From: an uncultured Mobilibacterium sp.
Lineage (GTDB): Bacteria; Bacillota; Clostridia; Peptostreptococcales; Anaerovoracaceae
Direction: 5' to 3'
Length of the DNA stretch: 64,000 nucleotides
Assembly: GCA_947254375.1 (NCBI GenBank)
Contig: CAMYCF010000001.1
Coordinates: 418,766 to 482,765 of the forward strand
Position numbers and translations under genes: made by a program. The notes beneath the pieces are model-generated. The model was not told the DNA's origin. It did not search any database and was given only the letters and a program-made list of their open reading frames with translations. Shown here one piece after another: positions 40,939 to 49,985 of this stretch (the first letter of the stretch is position 1; each line of letters starts with the position of its first letter).

Positions 40939-42000
40939 TCACCGTATCCACCTGTTCGAAGTCAGGATGAAATCCGACATAAGCGCGTACAACACGAGAT
41001 AGTCGTCATCGTAGCTGCAGATTATGTTGTTCTCGACCTTGCCGATGTTCTCAAACTCTATGATCCCGTTCGCCGCTATTACGGCCTTCGGGATGCCGTC
41101 CAGCGAGATCCTGTAGTTGCAGCTCAGGTTCGCCTTGCTTATCGCCCTGAAAGCCGTGATCTCGTATGTTCCGTCCGGGCTCTCGAGCTCATAGGTATCG
41201 GCCTCCGATTTATTTGTCCTGTATATCTCGCCGTACTCTTCGCCGTTCACGCGCACAACGTAGCGCGGGTTCTTCTCAGTCCCCTCGTCTTTTACCGATG
41301 CCGCTTCCGCGCCGTCGTTGTCGAACAATTTTATGTCGACGACCGGTCTGAACTTCGATACACACTTCCCGTATTCGTTGTCCTCGCCGTCACGAAGTAT
41401 CCCGTCATACGTATTGAAATGATAGAGATTGAAGAGTTTGAACGTCTTTCCGATGCAGCCCTCGCGTCCGTCGTTCATCATGTGGATGATGTCGACGAGT
41501 TCCTCCATCATGACGACCGACATCACCTTGTCCGCGGCGAACTTCGCGTACCGCGTCGGCGTGACCTCGAGGCCCTTGGTTTTTATTATGTTGCCGAAAC
41601 TCGCTTCGCCGTCCTTCGGTTTTATGTGCGAAAGGACGGTGCTCATTTTAAGGACGAAATCGTCCCCGTCTTTTCCGATCGTGACGAAATCCTTGTGCGG
41701 TCCCGGCCCGAAAACGATGCAGTCGCCCTTGATCTGATCGTGCTCCGCGAGCCAGCACTTTCCGAAAGGCGTTTCGACATCTTTGAGATTTTCGTACAGC
41801 TTTTCGACCGAAAGATCCGGGCAATCGTACGCCCGCTTTTCGTATGTGCTCCTGTCGTTGAAATCACCGCCGCCGATCATCTGCCATACGCCGAACGCCA
41901 CCACGAGTGCGATGCCGCCGAATATGAAGTGTCCGGTCAGGATCAGCATGCCTCCCAAAAGTATCAGGAGTACCATAAACATTTTCTTTATTTTATCCAT
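40939..42000 (-). CDS. Uncharacterised membrane-anchored protein
   Basis: The 353-aa protein has two N-terminal membrane helices (about 5-24 and 25-42). A soluble part of mixed alpha/beta character follows. The last 110 residues (Y-V-V-R-V-N-G-E-E-Y-G-E-I onward, ending S-D-F-I-L-T-S-N-R) look like a tubby/LURP-type beta-barrel, but this is a weak resemblance. It is probably anchored with the bulk in the cytosol. Function unknown. Confidence 0.65.
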   Translation of the reverse strand: MDKIKKMFMVLLILLGGMLILTGHFIFGGIALVVAFGVWQMIGGGDFNDRSTYEKRAYDCPDLSVEKLYENLKDVETPFGKCWLAEHDQIKGDCIVFGPGPHKDFVTIGKDGDDFVLKMSTVLSHIKPKDGEASFGNIIKTKGLEVTPTRYAKFAADKVMSVVMMEELVDIIHMMNDGREGCIGKTFKLFNLYHFNTYDGILRDGEDNEYGKCVSKFRPVVDIKLFDNDGAEAASVKDEGTEKNPRYVVRVNGEEYGEIYRTNKSEADTYELESPDGTYEITAFRAISKANLSCNYRISLDGIPKAVIAANGIIEFENIGKVENNIICSYDDDYLVLYALMSDFILTSNRWIR

Positions 42001-42106
42001 AAAAATTCCTTTCGGCCTTCCGTTTCAGCCTCGATAAAAGGCGTGCGCCCGCGCGGCCTTCGCCTCGATCACGGTCGCGCGCTCAGTCCCTGCCTCGGCC
42101 GCGCTT

Positions 42107-43120
42107 TTAGAGCTTCGCCATGTAGATCATCGTTTTTATCAGCTGATTGACGTAACTTATCTCGTTGTCGTACCACGCGACGACCCTTACCTCATATATG
42201 TGGGTGCCGCACTGCTGCGCCATCGTCTGCGTCGCATCGAAGAGCGATCCGTACGGCATCCCGATAACGTCCGTCGATACTATCATATCTTCCGTGTATC
42301 CGAACGATGCATCCGACGCTTTCTTCATCGCTTCGTTTATTCCTTCTACCGATACGGAATCCGTCTCGTCCTTCAGGGTCGCATCGAGGATCGTTATCGA
42401 GCCCGTCGCTACCGGCACCCTCTGAGCGGAGCCGATCAGCTTTCCCGCGAGCTCAGGGATGACGTTCCCTATCGCCTTTGCGGCCCCCGTCGTCGTAGGA
42501 ACGATGTTTACCGCCGCCGCCCTCGCCCTTCTGTATTTATCTCCCTTTTGAGGGGTATCCACGAGTTTCTGGTTGCCGGTGTAGGCGTGTATCGTCGTCA
42601 TGAATCCCGTGCGGACTTCCCTGTACTCGTTAAGCGCTTTTGCCATCGGAGCGAGGCAGTTCGTCGTGCACGAAGCTCCCGAGACGATTTTATCGTCCTT
42701 CGTCAGCGTCTTGTGATTTACGCCGTAAACGATCGTTTTCATGTCGTCGCCCGCAGGAGCCGATATCAGCGCCCTTTTCGCTCCCGCATCAATATGAGCC
42801 TGCGATTTTTCCTTTGAAGTGTAAAATCCCGTGCACTCGAGAACTATGTCGACTTTCAGCTTCTTCCACGGAAGCTTCGAAGCGTCCGCCTCCGCATATA
42901 TCGGGATCTTTTTCCCATCAACGACGAGCGCATCGTCCGCCGTCTCCACCTTGTGGCCGTGGTATCCGCCCTGCACGCTGTCGTATTTCAGCAGGTACGC
43001 GAGCATATCCGGGCTCGCCAGATCGTTTATCGCCACGATCTCAGCGTCCTTCATCCCGAAAACCTTCCTGAACGCCAATCTTCCTATCCTTCCGAAACCG
43101 TTGATCGCTATCTTTGTCAT
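42107..43120 (-). CDS. gap: Glyceraldehyde-3-phosphate dehydrogenase
   Basis: The 337-aa enzyme starts T-K-I-A-I-N-G-F-G-R-I-G-R. The catalytic Cys is C151 in G-A-S-C-T-T-N-C, and the NAD-binding N-D-L near 32 fits NAD specificity. Length is normal for glycolytic GapA. Its position is odd: it lies 3 bp behind hydE at the end of an apparent zinc-uptake operon rather than with pgk/tpi. Confidence 0.97.
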   Translation of the reverse strand: MTKIAINGFGRIGRLAFRKVFGMKDAEIVAINDLASPDMLAYLLKYDSVQGGYHGHKVETADDALVVDGKKIPIYAEADASKLPWKKLKVDIVLECTGFYTSKEKSQAHIDAGAKRALISAPAGDDMKTIVYGVNHKTLTKDDKIVSGASCTTNCLAPMAKALNEYREVRTGFMTTIHAYTGNQKLVDTPQKGDKYRRARAAAVNIVPTTTGAAKAIGNVIPELAGKLIGSAQRVPVATGSITILDATLKDETDSVSVEGINEAMKKASDASFGYTEDMIVSTDVIGMPYGSLFDATQTMAQQCGTHIYEVRVVAWYDNEISYVNQLIKTMIYMAKL

Positions 43121-43123
43121 TTT

Positions 43124-44182
43124 TTACCTTCTTTCCCAGCCGGCGCAGTCTCCGCGCGCAGTGACCGTTTCGTATCCGATTTTACGCATTTTATTCTCAA
43201 TAGATCCCGGGCCTTTAAGCATCTCGCCCGACGTCTTAAGCTTATCCTTGTATAAAAGGTATTTCCCGCCCGTGTACGACGGCGATATCGACGGCATTAT
43301 TACGTTCGCTCCCGCTAAAATCCCCTTTTCGCGCCCCTCGGGGTCGATCGTCCCGAGCGCCGTAGTGGCGGGTATCAGAGCTTTCGGCAGCATCAGCCGT
43401 AAAAGTCCGAGACAGTAGATCGTCTCCTCCGCCGTCCCGTCCGGCATATCGGCGAACGGCGTGTCCTCATGGTGGATGAACGGCCCTATGCCGATCATCT
43501 CCGGCTCGAGCTCTTTGAGATACACGAAGTCGCGGGCCATGTCTTTGTGCGTCTGATAAGGAGCGCCGACCATGAACCCGGCGCCGACCTGAAAGCCTAT
43601 CTCTTTCAGGTCCTTAAGACATTGCATGCGTTCCTTCATTGAAAGTTCGGGCGGATGTAGCTTCCGGTAGTGCTCTTCCGTCGCCGTCTCGTGACGGAGG
43701 AGATATCTGTCCGCTCCCGCCTCGTAAAGCCTTTCGTACGAGTCACGGCTCCGCTCTCCTATCGACAGCGTTATCGCGCAGTCGGGGTATTTTTTCCTGA
43801 TCGTGCTCACGATATCGCACATCGTGTCGTCGTCGAAGTACGGGTCCTCGCCGCCCTGGAGCACGAAAGTCCTGATCCCGTGTTCGTATCCGAACTCGCA
43901 GCTCATCATGATCTCGTCTTTCGTGAGGCGGTACCTCTCCGCTTTGCCGTTCCCGTTCCTTATGCCGCAGTAAAAACAGTCGTTTTTACAATAGTTCGTA
44001 AATTCAATAAGCCCGCGCAAAAACACACGCTTTCCGTAAACGGAATCTGCGGTTTTTCGCGCGAGCTCAAATAAATACTTTGAATCTTCCTCATTTCTGT
44101 TGTCGAGTAAAAACTCAAACTCTTCCTCGCCGAGCGAGCCTGTTTTATGAAGTTTGTCTATAAGTTTCCTTACCTCTTCCAT
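43124..44182 (-). CDS. hydE: [FeFe]-hydrogenase H-cluster maturase HydE (radical SAM)
   Basis: The 352-aa protein has F-T-N-Y-C65-x3-C69-x2-C72-G-I-R-N-G-N, the HydE version of the radical SAM motif. The flanking V-F-L-R-G-L-I-E-F, L-Q-G-G-E-D-P and G-A-G-F-M-V-G-A-P-Y are also typical. HydE acts with HydF and HydG to build the H-cluster. No other hyd gene is in the window. It is embedded between znuB and gap with 3-bp spacings. Confidence 0.94.
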   Translation of the reverse strand: MEEVRKLIDKLHKTGSLGEEEFEFLLDNRNEEDSKYLFELARKTADSVYGKRVFLRGLIEFTNYCKNDCFYCGIRNGNGKAERYRLTKDEIMMSCEFGYEHGIRTFVLQGGEDPYFDDDTMCDIVSTIRKKYPDCAITLSIGERSRDSYERLYEAGADRYLLRHETATEEHYRKLHPPELSMKERMQCLKDLKEIGFQVGAGFMVGAPYQTHKDMARDFVYLKELEPEMIGIGPFIHHEDTPFADMPDGTAEETIYCLGLLRLMLPKALIPATTALGTIDPEGREKGILAGANVIMPSISPSYTGGKYLLYKDKLKTSGEMLKGPGSIENKMRKIGYETVTARGDCAGWERR

Positions 44183-44185
44183 GCA

Positions 44186-45043
44186 TTACATTTTACCATA
44201 CCGCACGAAAGTAGCCAACACGGCGATGCCGAAAATAAGAAGCTGGAAGAGCACGATAGTCGCTCCGACAGGAGTGCCGAGCGCTATGGCGAGTATTATA
44301 CCGAGGAACGCCGATACGATGCCGATCACCGCCGATCCTATCGTTACCGATTTGAACGTATGGAACACCCGCATAGATGTAAGTGCCGGGAATATAACCA
44401 GAGCCGAAACGAGCAGCGCCCCCACGAGTTTCATCGCGACGACGATGATCATCGCAATGATTATCGCAATAGCGAGGTTGCAGTTGTCGACATTCGTTCC
44501 CGCCGCTCTGGCAAAGTCCTCATCGAACGTTATCGAGAATATCCTGTTGTACATGTATACGAATACGACTACGACTATGGCTGTCAGTCCGAGCGAAAAG
44601 GCGACGTCGAGCGGCGACAGCGTGAGTATCGACATCGATCCGAATAGCGTCGTGCAAACGTCGCTTGCCACGTTGCCCGGTTTCCCGAAGAGATTGACGA
44701 CCATATATCCTATTGCGAGAGCCGTCACGGAGAGCATCGCGATCGCCGCATCTCCCATGATCTTACGATCGCCTCCTGATTTAAGTATCAGTATCGCGCA
44801 CAGCATGGTCACTGGCATGGTAAAAGTCATGTCGTTGCCCAAATTGAGCACCATCGCTATCGACATCGCACCGAATGCCACGTGAGAAAGCCCGTCGCCG
44901 ATAAAAGAAAACCTCTTCAGAACGAGCGTCACGCCGAGCAGTGACGAGCACAGCGATATTGCCATGCCGACTATTATGGCGTTTCTGGCGAACGGGTACT
45001 GCTGTATAAAAGCGATGACTTCGTTAAGACTCATTACGTTCAT
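44186..45043 (-). CDS. znuB: Zinc/manganese ABC transporter permease
   Basis: The 285-aa membrane protein has about eight helices. It carries the ABC-3 family signature F-S-F-I-G-D-G-L-S-H-V-A-F-G-A near 46-60. It overlaps the ATPase gene by 20 bp. With a substrate-binding protein, an ATPase and a Fur-type regulator on the same strand it forms a metal-uptake system, most likely for zinc. Confidence 0.92.
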   Translation of the reverse strand: MNVMSLNEVIAFIQQYPFARNAIIVGMAISLCSSLLGVTLVLKRFSFIGDGLSHVAFGAMSIAMVLNLGNDMTFTMPVTMLCAILILKSGGDRKIMGDAAIAMLSVTALAIGYMVVNLFGKPGNVASDVCTTLFGSMSILTLSPLDVAFSLGLTAIVVVVFVYMYNRIFSITFDEDFARAAGTNVDNCNLAIAIIIAMIIVVAMKLVGALLVSALVIFPALTSMRVFHTFKSVTIGSAVIGIVSAFLGIILAIALGTPVGATIVLFQLLIFGIAVLATFVRYGKM

Positions 45044-45743
45044 CGTCGTCGCCTCCTTTCAGCATCAGGAACTGATCGCTCTTCATGTAATCATCGGTGC
45101 TCCCGAAGAACGGCCTCCGCCCCAGGTGGAGCACTTTGTTCGAATACTTGAGCGAAGCATCCACATCGTGAGACACCATGATGACCGTGATACCGTCTTT
45201 TCTGTTTATCTCCGCGAGGATCCCGTAAAGTTCCTCCGTCATTTTCGGGTCGAGGCTCCCCGCCGGCTCGTCGAGGACGAGCATTTTATGAGAGGCGGAA
45301 AGAGCACGCGCTATAAGGACGCGTTGCTGCTGGCCTCCCGAAAGATCGCGGTAGGATCGCTTTTTCAGATCGGTGAGACCGAGCCTCTCGATATTGGCAG
45401 CCGCCTCGTCTTTTTCACTTTTACCGTAAAAAGGTCTTCTGCCCATTTGATTCTGGCAACCCGAAAGGACCACCTCAGTGACCGACGCGGGAAAATCCTT
45501 CTGCGCGTCGAGACGCTGCGGCAGATATCCGATCCCCGTCTTCGAAAGGCCGTCTCCGAATATGATCTCGCCGCCCATTTTCTCCTTCAGTCCGAGGATG
45601 ACCTTGAGCATCGTCGTTTTGCCGGCGCCGTTCTCGCCCACTATACAAATGTAGTCGCCCGGGTCGATCTGAAAATTTATGTTTTTCAGGATCTCTTTGC
45701 CGTTGTACCCTATCGACAGATCTTTACATATTATCTGTGCCAT
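45024..45743 (-). CDS. znuC: Zinc ABC transporter ATP-binding protein
   Basis: The ATG at 45743 gives 239 aa. Walker A is G-E-N-G-A-G-K-T-T, the signature is L-S-G-G-Q-Q-Q-R, and Walker B is M-L-V-L-D-E-P-A. An upstream frame extension lacks coding character. It powers the permease encoded next to it. Confidence 0.93.
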   Translation of the reverse strand: MAQIICKDLSIGYNGKEILKNINFQIDPGDYICIVGENGAGKTTMLKVILGLKEKMGGEIIFGDGLSKTGIGYLPQRLDAQKDFPASVTEVVLSGCQNQMGRRPFYGKSEKDEAAANIERLGLTDLKKRSYRDLSGGQQQRVLIARALSASHKMLVLDEPAGSLDPKMTEELYGILAEINRKDGITVIMVSHDVDASLKYSNKVLHLGRRPFFGSTDDYMKSDQFLMLKGGDDDERNES

Positions 45744-45819
45744 TTGTCCGTACCTTTTCCGATAACGGCGGACAGGCGGCACACAAGGCCGCCCCGTCGT
45801 ATCGCTTTTATCCTGTAGG

Positions 45820-46926
45820 TTAACCTATCGCCTTTGTGAAGGCGTCGAGGTTCTTCTGCATCACTTTCAGATACTCTTTTCCGTCCTTTATATCCTTTTT
45901 ATTTACCGAATGCATAACATCGAAGACGACGATCTTCTTGTCTTTCGACGCCGTGTTTTCGGATACGGCCTTCGCAAGCTTTTTATCGCTCGTTTCCGTA
46001 ACGAGGAGATATTTCTTGTTCAGCTCGTCCGCTTTTCTCGCAAGCGCGGCTACCGTCGAAAAGCTCGCTTCGCTCTCCGCGGAGCAGCCCCTGAATGCGG
46101 CGAGGTAATCGATGTTGTAATCCTTGAGCAGGTACGCCATAGGGAACCTGTCAGGTACTACCATGAATTTGTCCTTCGAAGCGTTCGCGGCATCGGCGTA
46201 CTTTTTATCGAGATCCGCAAGCTTCTTGTTGTAGCTTTCGGCATTTTTCTTATACGTAGCCGCATTGTCTTTATCGGCAGCGGCAAGCGCTTCGTAAATG
46301 CCCGTAGTTATCTTCTGAGCATTGCGGAGAGACATCCAAACGTGTTCGTCGTACTCTTCGTAGATCTTCACGCCGGAATCCTTGTCGTTTTCCTTTTCGT
46401 TCTTCTTGCAGTTGTCGCACGCGCAGTCTTTGCAGTCGCACTTATCGTCTTTTCCGCCGCAGTCGCACGTCTCGCCCGGCTCGTGATCCTCTTCCTCGCC
46501 CGGATCCTGGATGCCCGATTCGTCGTCTTCTGATATGAGCGAAGTGTCGACGAGGCTCATCATATTGACTACCTTCATATTCTTGTTCTTGGCTTCCTTG
46601 AGCGCCTTGCTTGCCCACGTCTCGGATTCGCCGCCGCTGTAAATGAACACATCGCAGTCTGATATCTTCGCTATGTCCTTCGAGCTCGGCTGGTAGCTGT
46701 GCATGTCGACTCCGTTGTCGAGGAGGTAGATCACCTCAGCGTCCTTCGCCTTATCTCCGAGCACCTGCTTCGTCCAGTCGTAAGCCGGGTAGACCGTCGT
46801 AACGACCTTCAGCTTCTTCTCCTGGCTTTTACCGCATCCCGCGAGCATGAACATCGCGATAAAAATCGATGCGGCGAGCACCGCCGTTTTTACTAAAATT
46901 CCTTTTTTCTCAAACCCTCTCTTCAT
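45820..46926 (-). CDS. znuA: Zinc-binding lipoprotein of an ABC transporter, with a Cys-rich loop
   Basis: The 368-aa protein has a lipobox L-A-G-C31 and the ZnuA/TroA fold. Metal ligands include H76 in V-D-M-H-S-Y and H195 in D-E-H-V-W. A third His is replaced in the P-D-R-F-P segment. Where ZnuA usually has a His-rich loop, this protein has an acidic Cys-rich stretch (143-185) with seven Cys at 154, 156, 163, 165, 168, 170 and 173. It resembles a small metallothionein. This loop may gather metal at the cell surface. GGAAGGGAG precedes the ATG. Confidence 0.92.
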   Translation of the reverse strand: MKRGFEKKGILVKTAVLAASIFIAMFMLAGCGKSQEKKLKVVTTVYPAYDWTKQVLGDKAKDAEVIYLLDNGVDMHSYQPSSKDIAKISDCDVFIYSGGESETWASKALKEAKNKNMKVVNMMSLVDTSLISEDDESGIQDPGEEEDHEPGETCDCGGKDDKCDCKDCACDNCKKNEKENDKDSGVKIYEEYDEHVWMSLRNAQKITTGIYEALAAADKDNAATYKKNAESYNKKLADLDKKYADAANASKDKFMVVPDRFPMAYLLKDYNIDYLAAFRGCSAESEASFSTVAALARKADELNKKYLLVTETSDKKLAKAVSENTASKDKKIVVFDVMHSVNKKDIKDGKEYLKVMQKNLDAFTKAIG

Positions 46927-47054
46927 AAGTCTCCCTTCCGAATACTTTTTTCGCTAAAAGTTTTCCCTGCTAAAGTTTTCCTTAATAAAAGTCATCCTTA
47001 CCGAAGTTCTCCGCCGAAAGATCCCTTTGCGGAGCCGCTCTTACATTACACTCT

Positions 47055-47462
47055 TTAGTAGCAATCTTCGCATGTGCCGTACACTATGGTGTCCTCGACG
47101 TCGATCACGAAATGTTCGCGCTTGATCACGTACTTCACGATCTCGTCTGCGTGCTCGGGTGCCATGTGGAACGTCCTGCCGCATTTCCTGCAGCACATAT
47201 GGAGCGCTCCGCCGCATACGAACTCGTCCGAATACCTGTAGAGCGTCTGCCTGCTGCCGGCACGGCTGTGTTTGTATATCCTTCCTTCTTTCTCGAGCGC
47301 GGCGAGATTCCTGTATATGGCGCTCCGGCTCAGGCCCGAGTCCTTGAGAGCCTCATAGATCTCGTTGACGGAAAGCTGCTCATCCACATGAGCGCGCAGG
47401 AAATCCCTGAGGTACTGCCTCTGCCTTGTCTCGTATTTCTTCGGTGTGTTTTTTCCTATCAT
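47055..47462 (-). CDS. zur: Fur-family regulator, probably Zur
   Basis: The ATG at 47462 gives 135 aa. The DNA-binding helix region (S-V-N-E-I-Y-E-A-L, S-R-S-A-I-Y-R-N-L) and two structural zinc Cys pairs (C-C-R-K-C and C-E-D-C) are present. An H-x-x-C-rich dimer domain follows. Its position at the head of znuA-znuC-znuB and a palindrome at the promoter favour zinc sensing. Fe or Mn sensing cannot be excluded. The longer frame starting at 47567 overlaps the promoter and is unlikely. Confidence 0.88.
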   Translation of the reverse strand: MIGKNTPKKYETRQRQYLRDFLRAHVDEQLSVNEIYEALKDSGLSRSAIYRNLAALEKEGRIYKHSRAGSRQTLYRYSDEFVCGGALHMCCRKCGRTFHMAPEHADEIVKYVIKREHFVIDVEDTIVYGTCEDCY

Positions 47463-47517
47463 TTCCGCATCCCGCCTTCCGTTATGTGCCGCATCGGATA
47501 TATCCGCAAAACAAAGA

Positions 47518-47536
47518 TTTGCGACTGATTCGCAAA
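47518..47536 (-). promoter_or_regulatory. Palindromic operator at the zur-znu transcription start
   Basis: TTTGCGA-CTGAT-TCGCAAA, a perfect 7-5-7 inverted repeat just downstream of the -10. Binding by the Fur-family protein encoded next to it is inferred. Confidence 0.7.
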
Positions 47537-47538
47537 AA

Positions 47539-47567
47539 ATTATAGGCTTTTTCGGCTTTTTCGTCAA
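47539..47567 (-). promoter_or_regulatory. Promoter of the zur-znuACB-hydE-gap run
   Basis: Minus strand TTGACG (47562-47567), 17-bp spacer, TATAAT (47539-47544). Confidence 0.85.
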
Positions 47568-47632
47568 GCCATAAAAGTCACTTAATACAGCGGTTTAAGG
47601 CTTTCCCGCACTTCTGTCATAGTTTTTTTCGA

Positions 47633-47661
47633 TTGACTTAAATTTATCAGGATTGTATACT
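47633..47661 (+). promoter_or_regulatory. Promoter of the NSS transporter transcript
   Basis: TTGACT (47633-47638), 17-bp spacer, TATACT (47656-47661). Confidence 0.8.
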
Positions 47662-47678
47662 AAAAAAGAGGTTTGAAG

Positions 47679-47715
47679 GGCTCTCCGTATATTAAATACA
47701 AAGAGAGCCTTTTTT
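47679..47715 (+). terminator. Leader terminator/attenuator before the NSS transporter
   Basis: GGCTCTC (47679-47685) pairs with GAGAGCC (47703-47709), followed by six T. It is 90 nt before the ATG and inside the leader, so it likely stops or tunes transcription. Confidence 0.7.
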
Positions 47716-47806
47716 ATTAACATTTTGCTCAGCCATGTAAGTGATTTTCTTTTGGAAAGCGCAACGGAAGCGCAAATACATAACGAAAACGATTGGAGAA
47801 AATAAT

Positions 47807-49210
47807 ATGGACAACTCAGATAACGGCCCGAGTATCGGCGGAGAAACGAAAGAATTCGGATCGAGATTCGGGTATATAATGGTAGCTGCCGGTGCAGCGA
47901 TAGGGCTTGGCAACATTTGGAAATTCCCGTACATCGCATACGGAGACGGCGGGGGAACATTCCTGATCATCTACATCATCATATGTTTCCTGCTTGGACA
48001 GCCGGCGATTTTGGCTGAGACGGCGGTCGGCAGATTCTCGAGGGCGAATGCCATAGATTCATACAAGAACATCAACAGCAAGTGGGCATTCCTCGGCGTC
48101 CTCATGACGCTCACGACATTGATGATCGACTTTTACTACATGATAGTAAGCGGATATGTATTGAAATATACAGTAGCATATATTACGGCTACGGACTTCG
48201 GCCCCGATAAAGCGGCGTACTACAACGCATTTATTTCGGATCCTGTTGAACCTCTCGTATACGGTGCTCTCGTAATAGCACTTACCGGGGTCATCCTGGC
48301 GGCGGGAATAACCGAGAAGGTAGAAAAACTCTGCAAGGTCATCCTGCCTGCCCTGCTCGTACTGCTGATAATATGCGGTGTCTGGGCACTTCGTATCTCA
48401 CCGGGAGCGGTAGACGGACTCAAATTCTACCTCATCCCTAACCTCAGCAAGCTCAATGCGACCACATTCGCTGACGGCTGCATGCAGGTAATGTTCTCGG
48501 CCGGTATCGGTTGGGCGATATTCATAACGCTCGGAGCGAACGTTTCCGATTCCCACAACCTGAGACACGACTCGACATGGGTAATCGTATGCGACACGGC
48601 GATAGCGATACTCGCCGGATTCGTAATCATCCCGTCGGTAGTCGGCGCGGGTTCGAAGATGGATTCGGGACCTTCCCTGATCTTCCTCGCGATGACTTCG
48701 ATATTCGAAAAATTCCCGGGCGGTCAGATAATAGGTCTGTTCTTCTTCCTTTCGCTCATATTCGCGGTCTTCTCGACGTGCTTCACGATCGTCGAAATAC
48801 CGGTAATGGTAGTACAGGAGAAGTTCCACATGTCCCACAAGGCAGCCACGGCCTTCACCTCGTTGATAATATTCATTTTCGGAATATTCTGCTCACTGAG
48901 CCAGGGCGACGGACTCCTCAGCGGAGTAATGATCCCGTGGTTCGACTTCAAGGACGGGATCGTGCACTACAACATCTACGATTGGATAGACACATGTTCC
49001 GCCTACGTCGGACTGCCGCTGGGCGTACTCCTGAACGCGATATTCGTAAGCAAAGTATGGGGCTGGGACAACCTCGATGCCGAGATCAGAAAAGGCGGCG
49101 GAACGCCGGTAAGGGCATACGACAAGTTCACCATACAGTATGCGGTACCTATACTCTGCATCATCGTAATACTTTATGCATTCAGATTTGACAGGCTGAT
49201 CTTCCACTAA
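47807..49210 (+). CDS. Sodium-dependent transporter of the neurotransmitter:sodium symporter (NSS) family
   Basis: The ATG at 47807 (TTGGAG upstream) gives 467 aa with about 11-12 helices. Residues 19-45 show the LeuT-type Na+/substrate site A-A-G-A-A-I-G-L-G-N-I-W-K-F-P. Later segments such as F-S-A-G-I-G-W-A and S-T-C-F-T-I-V-E are typical. NSS proteins import amino acids with sodium. The substrate is unknown. It has its own promoter, a hairpin in the leader and a terminator after the stop. Confidence 0.93.
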   Translation: MDNSDNGPSIGGETKEFGSRFGYIMVAAGAAIGLGNIWKFPYIAYGDGGGTFLIIYIIICFLLGQPAILAETAVGRFSRANAIDSYKNINSKWAFLGVLMTLTTLMIDFYYMIVSGYVLKYTVAYITATDFGPDKAAYYNAFISDPVEPLVYGALVIALTGVILAAGITEKVEKLCKVILPALLVLLIICGVWALRISPGAVDGLKFYLIPNLSKLNATTFADGCMQVMFSAGIGWAIFITLGANVSDSHNLRHDSTWVIVCDTAIAILAGFVIIPSVVGAGSKMDSGPSLIFLAMTSIFEKFPGGQIIGLFFFLSLIFAVFSTCFTIVEIPVMVVQEKFHMSHKAATAFTSLIIFIFGIFCSLSQGDGLLSGVMIPWFDFKDGIVHYNIYDWIDTCSAYVGLPLGVLLNAIFVSKVWGWDNLDAEIRKGGGTPVRAYDKFTIQYAVPILCIIVILYAFRFDRLIFH

Positions 49211-49240
49211 GATCGTAAAAAAAGCATGAATGACTGATAC

Positions 49241-49268
49241 GGCGCCTGCATTAACGCGGGCGCCTTTT
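49241..49268 (+). terminator. Terminator of the NSS transporter gene
   Basis: GGCGCC (49241-49246) pairs with GGCGCC (49259-49264), followed by TTTT. Confidence 0.75.
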
Positions 49269-49347
49269 ATCTGGGCGTTTGTGCGGTAAATGCGGGTGTG
49301 CATTTTTACCGTAAAAAGAGCTCCTGCCGTCAAATCGGCCAAAACTA

Positions 49348-49375
49348 TTGACAATCCGCCCATTGTCGATAAAAT
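49348..49375 (+). promoter_or_regulatory. Promoter with overlapping operator of the OhrR-like gene
   Basis: TTGACA (49348-49353), 16-bp spacer, TAAAAT (49370-49375). The inverted repeat TTGACAAT-N6-ATTGTCGA (49348-49369) covers the -35 and spacer, a natural site for autorepression. Confidence 0.75.
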
Positions 49376-49414
49376 TATTCAGTAAATGTTTTATTTTGTT
49401 TTTTGAGGTGACAA

Positions 49415-49852
49415 ATGAATAATCCTAAATACGACAGTCTTAAATTAGAAAATCAATTATGTTTCCCTCTCTATGCCTGCTCAAAGGAGATCGTAAGGAA
49501 ATACAAGCCATATCTCGATAAACTCGATCTGACTTATACCCAGTACATCGCCATGATGGTTTTCTGGGAAAACAAGAAGATGAATGTAAAAGCTCTGGGC
49601 GAAAAGCTTTTCCTCGACTCGGGCACTCTCACGCCCCTTCTTAAAAAGCTCGAAGCCAAGGGATATATAACCCGTACCCGCTCAAAGGATGACGAGCGCA
49701 ACCTCATCATCTCCATAACGGCGAAGGGCGAAAAGCTGAAGGAACAAGCGCTCGATATACCGGAGCACATGAAGGAGTGCATCGGTCTTTCGGACGACGA
49801 GGCGAAGGAGTTGTACAGGCTGCTCAACAAAGCGCTTGACTACAAAAACTGA
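49415..49852 (+). CDS. ohrR: MarR-family regulator, OhrR-like
   Basis: The 145-aa winged-helix protein starts L-E-N-Q-L-C16-F-P-L-Y-A, matching the redox-sensing region of Bacillus OhrR, where this Cys is oxidised by organic peroxides. A second Cys is at 22. The recognition region L-D-S-G-T-L-T-P-L-L-K-K-L-E and the wing D-D-E-R-N are intact. It likely represses its own gene through the palindrome in its promoter. No ohr gene is nearby, so other targets are expected elsewhere. Confidence 0.85.
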   Translation: MNNPKYDSLKLENQLCFPLYACSKEIVRKYKPYLDKLDLTYTQYIAMMVFWENKKMNVKALGEKLFLDSGTLTPLLKKLEAKGYITRTRSKDDERNLIISITAKGEKLKEQALDIPEHMKECIGLSDDEAKELYRLLNKALDYKN

Positions 49853-49905
49853 TCCACATCGGATCCATTTTCGGATCCCTTTCGAAAAGCACATAAAAAG
49901 ATGAT

Positions 49906-49938
49906 AGCCTCCTGCGACGCATCGCAGGAGGCTGTTTT
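49906..49938. terminator. Terminator after the OhrR-like gene
   Basis: 12-bp stem AGCCTCCTGCGA/TCGCAGGAGGCT with a short loop, followed by GTTTTTATC; the other strand also has a T-run. Confidence 0.85.
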
Positions 49939-49985
49939 TATCATTTTCGTACCGTTATCCGGCTCAGACATCCGCCCGTTTTATC

